A DNA stretch of 62,000 bases from Gnetum montanum (Eukaryota; Streptophyta; Gnetopsida; Gnetales; Gnetaceae). Position numbers and translations under genes: made by a program. The notes below the pieces were generated by a model, which had not been told where the DNA came from, searched no databases, and saw only the letters and a list, made by a program, of their open reading frames with translations. The stretch is taken from contig MNCI01027046.1 in NCBI GenBank assembly GCA_015680685.1, positions 1,307,638 through 1,369,637 on the forward strand, read 5' to 3'. Below are positions 23,477 to 33,531 of this stretch, one piece after another; the first letter of the stretch is position 1; each line of letters starts with the position of its first letter.

Positions 23477-23684
23477 CTAAAATTACTCATTCAAACAATG
23501 AGATGTTAGCTGAGTGATAAGACACTTGATTTGGAAGCTTTGGGTCATGGGTTCAATTCTAATGGGCAATGATGAGTTATATAAAGTTTTAATTAGACTA
23601 TATATCTTGGGGTGTACCTATATTCACTTATTTTAGGTTCCAACATCCTCCCACCCCTCCCCCTTTTCCTAAAATTACTTATTC
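23477..23684 (+). mobile_element. tRNA-derived SINE copy 3 (body 23493-23668) with 16-bp TSD
   Basis: Box A-like TTAGCTGAGTGATAAGA and a good box B GGGTTCAATTC are followed by the family tail. It is flanked by CTAAAATTACTCATTC (23477-23492) and CTAAAATTACTTATTC (23669-23684), 15 of 16 identical. A C-rich extension before the right repeat makes it the longest copy (176 bp). Confidence 0.85.
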
Positions 23685-23752
23685 TTCTTAGTGAATCTAC
23701 AACTAGTTGTACTATGTAATATGTCAATAGTCTTAATAAGATGCATTAATAA

Positions 23753-23871
23753 TAAGGTGTTTCGCTAGTGGTAAGACTATTAATTTGGATGTTCCAAGTT
23801 ATGGGTTTAATTTTAGTGGCTAGTGATGAGTTAAAAAGTTCTAATTCAACTATATATCTAGGGGTAAATAT
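23753..23871 (+). mobile_element. tRNA-derived SINE copy 4, diverged
   Basis: TTTCGCTAGTGGTAAGACTA corresponds to box A, GGGTTTAATTTTAG to box B, and TATATATCTAGGGG to the start of the tail. The tail is truncated and no convincing target-site duplication is seen. Confidence 0.65.
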
Positions 23872-24240
23872 TATTAAAAATATTGTCATCATCACCAACA
23901 AAAATAAGTGGATATAATTGTTATGATCCCATTGAACATAAATGTTATACCTTTAAAGATGTAATATTCCTTAAAGAAAACTTTGATGTTACCAAATCTC
24001 AAAAAAATATTCAATTATATTACTCTTAAAACAAAGCCAACTCATAGGGGTGTCAAACCCTATATATATATATATTAAAAATAAAATTCTAAAGCACAAA
24101 AGGAGAGGAGTACTATAGAGAGGAGAAACTCCAAATCAATAAAAAAAAAAAGCCTAACTATTTTTGGGATGTCTTTTTAGATTTTCATTGTTACAACCAA
24201 TCCTAAAAAGCCTTCACTTTAGGGTAGGAAATTGGACATT

Positions 24241-25178
24241 TGATGAGTTGCATTAAGTTGGCTGTGTTGACGAGGCCTTATTGACGCAGCCTTGTTGACT
24301 GGGCCTCATCAACAAGGCCTAGTCGATGCATCTTACCATGCATTGACAAGGCCCCGTCAACGATGTGTCATGTGTCAGCTATAAATACACGCTTATAGCT
24401 ACATTTATGGTATAAGTAGATTATAGTTGCAATGAAGCTCTTGCATTTTTTCCATTTGAAAGTTAGAATTTTTCCTCTAAGTGCCAATAGTAGGAGTCAT
24501 TGAGTGTACGAATCTTTATTCGAACATTGTTGTACTTGAGCACGACAGTGTGTGGCAATAAAGATGAGTTTTCTGATAAACCTTCAACACTTTAGATAGA
24601 TTAGCTATTTTAACTATGCATTTAATGTTTTTAGTTATTTGTTAAATGTTTTCAATTATTTCGCAAAAATTTTCTAGCAATTAAGTTAATGAAGTAATTA
24701 ATCTAGATAGATTAAATACATAAGTATGATTACTTTGAGCATAACACATATTTGCATGGTAATCCCAGTAGCATTATTACTTGATACACCCAATAGCGTA
24801 GCACTTGGTTGGCTAGCAGTCGATATGTGAGTTCAGGACGTGTACGGAAAGTGGGAATGGATACTTATGTTAGGATTAGTTAAATGATTAGTTAATTAGT
24901 TAATTTAAATTAGTTAATCGAATGCATTTTTTGTTTACATTTCAAGCACCCAACTATAAAACATAAAAATGATAAAAATTGAAGGTCTCATTTACACTTA
25001 ACCATACCAACAAACATCACAAGTATAATTGGGAAGATAACAACTAACCTTAAGGCTAGATTCACTTCCTAAAGGACTAGTGCACTGGAAACAACAAATT
25101 TTGTAGAATTCGACTAAGTCACACATGAACAGTTTGTGATTCATATGGTTGGGCGTAGGGGTACCTTGCCACTCATCA
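24241..25178 (+). repeat. Element D 5' LTR (938 bp)
   Basis: Starts TGATGAGTTG and ends ACTCATCA. U3 (24241-24380) consists largely of mixed direct and inverted copies of TTGACGAGGCC / GGCCTCATCAA. TATAAATA is at 24380-24387. It is preceded by ACATT. Confidence 0.92.
24380..24387 (+). promoter_or_regulatory. TATA box in element D 5' LTR
   Basis: TATAAATA directly after the U3 repeat block. The corresponding box in the 3' LTR is at 36755-36762. Confidence 0.7.
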
Positions 25179-25197
25179 TTGCAACATTGCTGGGGAC
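25179..25197 (+). other. Primer binding site of element D, tRNA-Asp type, mutated
   Basis: Immediately after the LTR, TTGCAACATTGCTGGGGA matches 13 of the first 18 bases of the Athila-type tRNA-Asp site TGGCGCCGTTGCCGGGGA. Three of the five differences are C-to-T or G-to-A, as expected from methylcytosine decay. Confidence 0.7.
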
Positions 25198-27340
25198 TTT
25201 GTTTGTGGAACATGTGCTATTTAGGTCTAAGTGAATATGAATCTCAAGGTCAATATCATTCCCACTATACATAAAAATTATAAAGGCACACTGACAATTT
25301 TATTTTATTTTGCAAAATATCTTCTTCTTGTAAGCCCAAAGATACCAAACCACCAATCCCACAAGAATGCAAAGTGGTATACACTCATCTAGATGAGGTT
25401 TTGCCAAATTTCACCTTCATCCTACACCAGGATGAATAGATGAGATGGCGTGATATGGAGGGAAACGGCGTCTTTTCCCCTAATTGATCTGTGCTCGGGA
25501 TGCTGTTTAAAAATCTTAAGAAGTTGGGCATCTTAGATCTTCATGAAAATGCATTGTGGATAGATATGACACTCAAAACTACTATCCTACTAAAACACAA
25601 CGCAAGCGAGATCAATGTCAGGAGAAACTCCATGAAGCTACAAAGGGAAAACATTACACTAATCCCTTATTCCTACTAAATCAAGATGACATTAAGGATC
25701 CTCTTATTGAAGGTTCTCAACATGAAGATTCTCCACTCCTTGCTACTAATGGTGAGGATGTGAACCTGAACCTATGATCCACTATCCATAAATTAGGTTT
25801 AGGAAAAAGTGATAGCCAAGGTAGGGACTCAGGCAAACATTGCAACAACAAGGGATCTAAGGATGAAGATCATAATAAACATAAGAGTGGTGGCAGACAT
25901 CGCAGTGGTGGTGGCGGTCCATCCTCCTCCTCATCCTCTTCACCTAATTTTGAACATTCCTTTTCATCTAATAGTTCTCATGGAAGCCACCATCGAAACA
26001 ATCGTGATGAAGGTGATCAACGAGATAACAATGACCATTAAGGCCACCAAAACCAAAAGGGTGGCTGAAACCATCATCGACGTCATAGACATAACAATGA
26101 TTATGAACCTCTATTAGCAACTCAAGGTATGCTTAACATTGTAGAGGTAGTGAAAATCCCAACCAAGCATATGAAGGATAGTCGAATCAAGTGCCTAGAC
26201 ATGAACAATATCCCAAGATTTGAAGGGGGATACAACTCTGATCCACAAACACATCTACAAGGTTTTCAAGATGCCTATGGCTTACAAAACATAGAAAATA
26301 AGTGGCAAAAACTCAAAATTTTTCCAAGGACACTCATCAAGGAAGCTAAAAGTTGGTATCAGTCCTTAGAGCTAGAATCTATCCACAAATGGAGTACCAT
26401 GTTAGAACTATTCAATGACAAATACTAAACGTACTCCATAGTGTCTAATCTAAGAAGGAAAATCCAAGTTTGGAAATAAGGAGCACATGACCCCTTGGAT
26501 ACCACCATGGACTGATATTATTCACTCTTACACCAATGCCCTAGCCATGGTTATTCCCAGAGGGAACAACTTTGCTGCATCATAGATGGGCTTAGAGCAA
26601 AAACTAGAAGAACCCTTAGGATATATATCCAAGGAAGATTGTTTGAACTGAGAGCCCATCAAATCCAAAGGCTAATCGAGTAGGTAGCAAAAGAAGAAGT
26701 GAGTTATAAAAGAGGGAAAGTGCTAAAGAGTATACTAGGGACCCGTCCATAAAAAAAAAAGAGGTCCGATTTTGTGACAAGAAGGAATCACCACTTGATG
26801 AAGTGGTAAACAAAAAGACCTTGCCCATCCAAAAATCTATTTCTGCCATTTCAGCCAAGGTTGAAAAGTTATGGAACTCTTTGGATGAAAATTTTTGAAC
26901 CACATTTAAGATTGCTAAAGAATCCAAAGAGCAAATTAGTAATTGTAATCGCAAGAGGCGAAGAGAAGCTGAACATGCCTATCAAATAGGTAAGGGCAAA
27001 GTTGCTGTAGTAGAGAAAGTTATGGAGTCTAACTTCGATGATGAAACTCAATGTGACATTTGTAAATACGAACATCCAAAGGGATATTGTCCTATGATGT
27101 CGCACTTACAAGAGTCTAGAGTGTATGCATTGAATCCTTGCCTAACATGTAGGTAAGCTCCAATACGATTGCCTTATCCTGAAGGAAATCCAAGGCAGTT
27201 TAACCAGCAATAACAAGCTTACTACCCAAGTAGAACTCCTCCATAACCTTATGACCAAAACCAACAATGGTACCAACCACACTCATGGGGAATGCCACCA
27301 CAAATGCAGCAGTACCCTTATAAGTAACTAGATCCATAAA
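25198..27340 (+). pseudogene. Element D gag
   Basis: The N-terminal part has HLDEVLPNFTFILHQDE near 25390-25440, aligned with HPDEYVLDFTFILH in F. A low-complexity S/G/H/R region (GGRHRSGGGGPSSSSSS, near 25880-25950) follows. The capsid core is in the frame 26129-26428: IPRFEGGYNSDPQTHLQGF, then WYQSLELESIHKWSTML. Stops interrupt the next part, which still shows CPSHGYSQREQLCCIIDGL (26550-26600). A variant zinc knuckle CDICKYEHPKGYC (C-x2-C-x3-H-x4-C, about 27051-27090) is intact, then a P/Q/Y-rich tail. It forms the virion core and binds RNA in functional relatives. Confidence 0.8.
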
Positions 27341-27750
27341 TGTACTATGTTTGGTAGCATGTCTCCCTTAGAAGTTCTACAAGTCATATATCATTCTAAC
27401 ATCACTATTATCCTCCAGAGTACCACCGAACACATTCACCATCTACTCAAGGAAAAAACCCATATTTGTATCCTTATCATCTTCCACATACCTCTATGCC
27501 TACACCTCCACCTTCAACCCAATTATCTCCTACTTCGTCTATGTAGGGTAAGATTCCTTCATAGCTGCAACAACAAAATGTGACAAGGGCTGTACACTCA
27601 AAACCAAGTGGTCTAGATAATTGATCAAGAAAATGACCTTTCTTTTGGCCTAGTAGTCTTCTCCAACCCTCATAACCTACTCCAGTTGATCATCCTGCAT
27701 CTTCATCATCCTCCTATTCTGCATCAAATACCTTCGAGTGCCCTTCAAAC
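27341..27750 (+). other. Element D gag-protease linker
   Basis: Proline-, serine- and glutamine-rich in the gag frame, with several stops. The counterparts are 9400-9830 in C and 52100-52570 in F. No domain is recognised. Confidence 0.5.
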
Positions 27751-27753
27751 CAA

Positions 27754-28521
27754 GTGCTGCCTAGGATCTACACTCTAATGCTAACTCATGTTGTTTTTGA
27801 TTGGATCAAGGTTGGCAATCTTCCTACAAAAAGATCTGACCTAGGAAGTCCACTCATCTATCCACAAATTGCTAGACAAGAACCATGCAAAGCTCTTCTT
27901 AACTCTAGTTCTAGAGTTAACCTCATCTCCCATGACATGTACAAGGCCTAGAACCTACCACTTCTCAAGAAGAGCAACATTCATTTAGAATTAGCAAATT
28001 AGTCAATCACTATCCCCTTGGGATTAGTAGAGGACATTGTGACCATAGTTTATGGGTGATCCTACCCTGTTGATTTTCTAGTGATCAAGGTGGACAATTA
28101 CAAAAGTGACTTCCCCATCATTATGAAAAGGGCTTGGTTAAGCATGGTTGACACAAGAATGGGAATAAGGGACCTATCTTTAGAAATATCTAAGGAAAAT
28201 AAGCTAGGCAAGATTAAGAAAAAGCATATTCCATGCATCATGTACAACGATAATCAGTGTAATTACATGCAAAAGATTTTTTCCATCAAGATCATGTACA
28301 TTAAGGCATGCAATCAGTGTGTGCAAGAGATCAATATTCAAAGGTGTCTGTACGTAGTAGCCACAAAGCAGGAGGGCACCCAGTGGCTGATGCTTAATTC
28401 AAATAGCAACATAATATGCATGGAGCCAACTGAGAGCTTAACATGTACATATGTTGAAGGCATGAACAAAATCAAACAAGTTCATTTCCAACTCTCTAAT
28501 GAAGATGATGTAACCTATTAG
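27754..28521 (+). pseudogene. Element D aspartic protease and linker to RT
   Basis: The active-site block reads EPCKALLNSSSRVNLIS (27880-27932). The catalytic aspartate is N and the following S/T-G is S-S, so the enzyme is dead. The C-terminal half is EDIVTIVYG, then VIKVDNYKSDFPIIMKRAWL and IRDLSLEISKE. The linker frame 28081-28521 is open and carries CIMYNDNQCNYMQK, conserved in C and F, with a cysteine spacing (C-x7-C) of unknown purpose. Confidence 0.8.
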
Positions 28522-28739
28522 GGAGAGTTGGAAATCCTTGATCACTTCAAGCCAAAGCCCTTAGAGCTAATAACTTTACTAGTCGGTATGGAGTATGCAT
28601 TTTTAAAGAATGGTAAACCGGTCATAATTAATGCCAAAATTGCTCCTAAAAAAAGAAAATTTGTTGAAGGTGGTGAATAAATGGTCAATAACCTTTTCTT
28701 GGTCATATCCAGAACTAACTGGAATCGATCCAAGGATAT

Positions 28740-29410
28740 GTCAACATCCCATCTATACTAACCCAGCAATAAAGCCTAGAAGGTAGTCACAAAGGCAACT
28801 GAACCTCAAATTAAAGAAAATCATCAAAGAGAAAATAGAACAACTCCTCAAGGTGGGGTTCATCTATCTAATTGTGAATAGTAAGTGGGTCAGTCCACTC
28901 GTAACAATACCAAAGAAGGAAGGCAAATGGTGGGCCTGTATTGACTTTAGGCTATTGAATATGGTAACATTTAAGGATATCTTTCCTTTGCCATTTGTGG
29001 AACAAGTATTAGACACCATGTCTGGGCATTGTTATTATAGTTTCTTGGATGGTTATAGTGGTTATAACCAAATCCAAATTGTGCCAGAAGATTAAGCCAA
29101 GACAACATTCACAAGTCCCTGGGGGACTTTTGCATATTGTAAAATGTTATTTGGCCTATGCAATGCCCCAACAACATTTCAAAACTTGGTCCTTAGTATC
29201 TTTCAATAGCAAATTGGTAGTGGTGTTGAAGTCTTCATGGATGACTTTTCCACCTATGGAGCTACCTTTGAGTAAGCCTTAGACTGACTTGAGCAAGTAT
29301 TGAAGAGATGTGTAGAGACAAACCTATGGCTCAACAGGAAAAAGAGCCATCTCATGGTCTAAGAAGACATTGTGCTAGGGCACCGAATTTCACAAAAATG
29401 GATTGAGGTG
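28740..29410 (+). pseudogene. Element D reverse transcriptase
   Basis: The frame 28853-29095 carries NSKWVSPLVTIPKKEGKWW, CIDFRLLNMVTFKDIFPLPF and SFLDGYSGYNQIQIVPED. The last includes the first catalytic aspartate (FLDGYSGY). One stop later, FTSPWGTFAYCKMLFGLCNA and EVFMDDFSTYG follow, with both FMDD aspartates present. Motif spacing and the FMDDFSxYG box identify Athila. Several single stops break it. Confidence 0.9.
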
Positions 29411-30150
29411 GACCCAGAAAAGATAAAGGTCATCCAAGAAATAACACATTAACTAGAGACCATTAAAGATGTCTGGTCATTCCTTGGACATAATGGTTAC
29501 TACCAGCAATTTATAGAGAATTTCTCTAAGATCATAAAGTCATTGGTAGAGCTTACAAAGAAAGATGCACCCTTCATCTGGACCAAGGAATGTGAACACA
29601 CATTCTAACAATTAAAGGAGAAACTCATAGAAACACCAATCCTATGAGCACTAAACTGGTCCAAACCTTTTCATATTATGATAGATGCATCTAACATGCC
29701 TTGGAAGTAGTGCTCACATAGATGAAAGATAAGAAACATCCATAATACATCCACTATGCAAGTTGAAGCATTATGGGAGCATAGTTAAATTACACCACCA
29801 TAGAGAAAGAATTAGTGGTAGTGGTGTACATACTAGAAAAGTTTAGGCACTATGTGCTTGGTTACAAAGTATTTGTGCATATGGACCACAATGCAATTTG
29901 CTTCCTCATGAATAAGCTAATAGTGAGCCCTCGTTAATTTTGTAGGAATTCGATCTCACTATGGTATATAGAAAAGGGACCAAGAATGTGGTCATTGACC
30001 ACTTCTCTCTCTTAATATGGGATAATAAAAAGGAGAAGAGCCTACTCTCTGATCAGTTTCTAGATGAACTCCTCTTTATAGGAGTAATAAGTGAACAAAT
30101 GCCTAAAAAAGTAATATGGTATAATGGCATCCTCACATATCTTCTCACTT
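29411..30150 (+). pseudogene. Element D connection and RNase H
   Basis: FLGHNGYYQQFIENFSKI (29480-29535) and LVELTKKDAPFIWTKE are the connection domain. MIDASNMPW marks the first RNase H strand with its aspartate. The end of the domain is clear in the frame 29961-30152: MVYRKGTKNVVIDHFSLL, matching the usual G-T-x-N-V-V-A-D-x-L. A deletion of about one codon near 29693 shifts the frame after MIDASN. Confidence 0.75.
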
Positions 30151-30179
30151 AAGAGATGCCACAAGACTTGGATTTTTGA

Positions 30180-31380
30180 AATATGCAATAATTTCTTCAT
30201 TGAGTCAAATACTTCATGGAAATCAACAAACACCTTTACACTGTATGTGTCGATGGCCTAATCCATTGGTGTGTCCCTAACAAAGATCAACTACGTGTTC
30301 TTCAAGATGCTCATGAAGGGCCTTGCAGAGGCCACTATGCAGGGACATGTATAGCCATAAAAATCCTAATGGTAGAATAATATTAGACTACATTATTTAG
30401 GGATGCCCACCAATTCATCAAGTCTTATGAACGTTATCAATGTGATAGGGGAATGATCGCTCACATGGAAGGTCCTCAACAATGGATTCAACCACTAGAA
30501 CCTTTCAACATATGAGGTGTTGACTTCATTTGTCCCATCACATCCATGTCCAATAAAAAGGCATATATTATAGTAGCAATTGACTACTACACAAAATGGG
30601 TAGAAGTGACAGCCGTTACTGATTATACATCATCCACTACTACCAAATTTATACAACAAAATATTGTGAATAGGTTTGGGTGCCATATTCACTAATTTTT
30701 GATAATGGACCTCATCTCATATGTGCCACATTTAGAAAATTAATTCAATGCTTAGGGGTAGAACATAAATTAATAACACCTTACCACCCCCAAGCCAATG
30801 GTCAAGCAAAGATAACCAACTAGGAGATCACAAAAAAAAAACTAACGCAAACCATTAGTAAATATAGGAAGGATTGGAGCACAAAGCTTAATGATGCTCT
30901 TTGGGCTTATCATTCAACTTGGAAACTTCCTATTGGCTATTCTCCCTACGAGTTAGTGTACGGAAAAATTTCAATGCTTCCAATCTAATTTGAGCTTCAT
31001 ACACTCTCAACAGCCTATGATCTAAACCTTAACCTAAGTCTAGCATAGAAGGAAAGATTAATCAACCTAAATCTGCTAGATGAAAATTGATTGATGGCCC
31101 TATCCTTGAATGAGGTGAATAAGGTATTTAGCAAGCAATGTCATGACCTTAGAATCTGAAAAGTAAAACTTCAACTAGGAGATAAGGTTCTCTACTATAA
31201 CCCCGCACATGTACCACAAAAGATAAAATTCCAAACATTGTGAGAGGGACCTTATATAATCGATAAAACCTTTTCCTCTAGGGCCATGATAATCTACAAA
31301 CCTGACAACCCGAATAAAAAGTAGTTGGTTAATATCCAACAAGTGAAGCCTTTCCTATAACCAAGATAGGCCAGTGCAAA
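30180..31380 (+). pseudogene. Element D integrase
   Basis: The HHCC domain has HEGPCRGHYAG for the histidines, but the first cysteine is Y (SYERYQCD). The core has AIDYYTKWVEV with the first aspartate. At about 30683 a one-base deletion, relative to C (TTTGGGATGCC becomes TTTGGGTGCC), shifts the frame inside the segment leading to the second aspartate. After it, TPYHPQANGQAKITN is recognisable with the third acidic region altered. The C-terminal domain reads GDKVLYYNPAHVPQ and GPYIIDKTF. It is inactive. Confidence 0.85.
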
Positions 31381-31399
31381 CATCACCTCAACACATGGA

Positions 31400-33531
31400 C
31401 AACCATGTTCTATTTTTTGGATCTCTTCTTTCTAACTCAGTTGTGGGGGAGATGGCCATCCGTGCTTACCATTACCATGGCCTCTCAGTTTTTCTACCTT
31501 TTTGGTTTTCACATTTTTGATTTTACAAATTTTTTATTTTGAGATTTTTCTAATTTTATACCATCTTTAGTACCTTTAAACTTTCTTATATATTTTACTT
31601 TATTTTACTTTCTTTTATTCAAGTGTGAGGTGTTCTTATCTGTGCTAGTAAATGTGCTTTATTGTCACAAGACACAGTGCCACTGTTGTTGTTTACTAAT
31701 GATGGTTTGTGCTTAATGTGCAACTATTGGTGTTTGGTTTTTATTTTTGAATTTTGATGTTTGATGACTTTGACATATCTTATTTTTCATGAAACAGGCA
31801 ATGAGTCCACATCATTCACCCATCCAAAGAACTCTATGGTTTTTCTTATTCTCGAAACTTGAGGTCCCTTCCATTAAGAAAATTTTAATCAATTAGTAAC
31901 ATTGGTAGTTCTGGAATTAGGAAGGATTTAAAGGTTTGTAAAGGGTGTGACTTCAAGGAGATTCATTACTCTTTGTAATCTTATACTTGCTTGAGTGCTT
32001 GAGTGTTTTTCATAGACTTCTTATCGTTCCACACCAACCACTAATAGGAAGACAAATAATGACATTCCATGGTGTGGTTCCCATCCAAAAAACATAGTGG
32101 GAATTCAAAGCACATCCCTTTGACACAAATAATGTCCTTGCATGGTGTGGTTTCCATTTCCAAAAAAAGGAGAAAGAAAAACAAACAAAAATAATGGAAA
32201 TTCAAAGCACACTCCTTAGACAAATAAATAGGCTACAAGAACTAGTTATGGGACTCAAATAGCATGCACCTATGCCTGAAGTTCCCCTCTAACTAAGGCC
32301 CTTTCTCTCACTTCCTACTTCTGTTTTCCTCTCTTTGCAGAATGGTGGTTATTTTGTGGAAGCATTCTTGTGTCTTGAGTGGGTGGATCAGTCTTAGAGT
32401 GGTGATGCAAATTCACTAAAAGTGGATGGTTTTGGTCTAGACTAAGGATGGAACCTCCTAGGTCATTTTAACAACAAATTCTACAAGGAACTTCTTATGA
32501 CCTGAATTTGGAACTACATTCCACCTTCTATATCATTCATCTATGCTACCATAACTCACTTCACTACCGAGTTCTATGTTATGCTCTATGTCTTGGTTTG
32601 ATGTGTTGGGATTCTTGAGTAGATTCTTTTGGGTTGGTCTTTCACTTTTCATGATCATTAATTGACTATGGGGCCCACAGACTCTTCAATTGAGGTCATG
32701 CATGGGTAAAAAGGGCATGAGCTTGCTATGGGGAGGACCCACTTGCATAGCTCTTAACTTGGTTAGTTAAGGTTCCTTACCTTTGACATCACTACAATCC
32801 TATCTTTTGCATTTTCTATTGAATAAATCACTTAGTGCTCCTTAATCTTTCATTTCATTCATCCACTAAATCAAATTTTCTCCTTTTTTTTCAAAATTTA
32901 TGAGCTTCAACAACCTCTTCTCATGTTTTCATACTATTCTTGGTCTTCTAAGCTTTCATTTGATCACAATTTCATCCAAAAATTCCTTGTGTTTTATAAG
33001 TTTGACCAAGTCAATGATGGTCATTGGCTGTGTCAACAAGGCCTCATCGATGCAATGCTTAGATCCTAAATATACCACCAAGCACTTAGGAATTTTTTTA
33101 CTAATTTCTCATAACACATGAGGAGTTTTTGCAATTTTTCAAAGCCCAAAACCTTCTAGAGCTCATAACTTCTTAACGGTTTGTCCAAATCACTCCGTTT
33201 TTCGATCCTACACTTACTAGAGGTAAGATCTTTATCATTGGGGCCACAAACCTTAAGGTTTCTAATGAAAATTTTTGAAACTTTTTTCTAACTCCCCAAA
33301 GGGTTAATAACCTTAATAACATAGAAACATTAACTTTTTCAAAGATTAACCCTTCTAATAACCTCCAAGATGGTTTATTAATGATAATACATAAATAAAA
33401 TGACAATTGGATTAATTAAATCAGCCATAATCACAACTTAGCCAAGTGTAACAATCCTTAAGAGATAAGGTATCCCAATTATTTTAAAGTTACACAATGA
33501 TTGCTAATCCATGGTCTTATTGTGATTACAG
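31400..33531 (+). other. Element D spacer between integrase and third reading frame
   Basis: Non-coding, and aligns along its length with the spacer of C. It begins with the GGGGAGATGGCCATCC landmark (31448) and the GGCAATGAGTCCACATCATT landmark (31797). A short duplicated piece (CATGGTGTGGTT...CCATCCAAAA, near 32070 and 32136) is specific to D. It ends in TGTGATTACAG directly before the ATG at 33532, which could serve as a 3' splice site. Confidence 0.6.
33020..33075 (+). promoter_or_regulatory. Internal U3-like segment with TATA-like box in element D
   Basis: The 29 bases from GGCTGTGTCAACAAGGCCTC (33027) match the beginning of the 5' LTR U3 (GGCTGTGTTGACGAGGCCTT, 24260) with 6 mismatches, all transitions. 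A TATA-like CTAAATATACC follows at 33066, about 460 bp before the third reading frame. C has the same arrangement at 15038-15110. A promoter for a separate mRNA is inferred. Confidence 0.45.

Noticed and set aside
25809-26117. Plus-strand frame of 102 codons rich in isoleucine
   Set aside because: Shadow of the S/G/H/R-rich gag frame of element D; isoleucines arise from ATC/ATA in the other frame.
26616-27105. Two minus-strand frames of 112 and 78 codons, with hydrophobic segments
   Set aside because: They are antisense to the gag frame of element D, whose capsid and knuckle motifs are clear on the plus strand.
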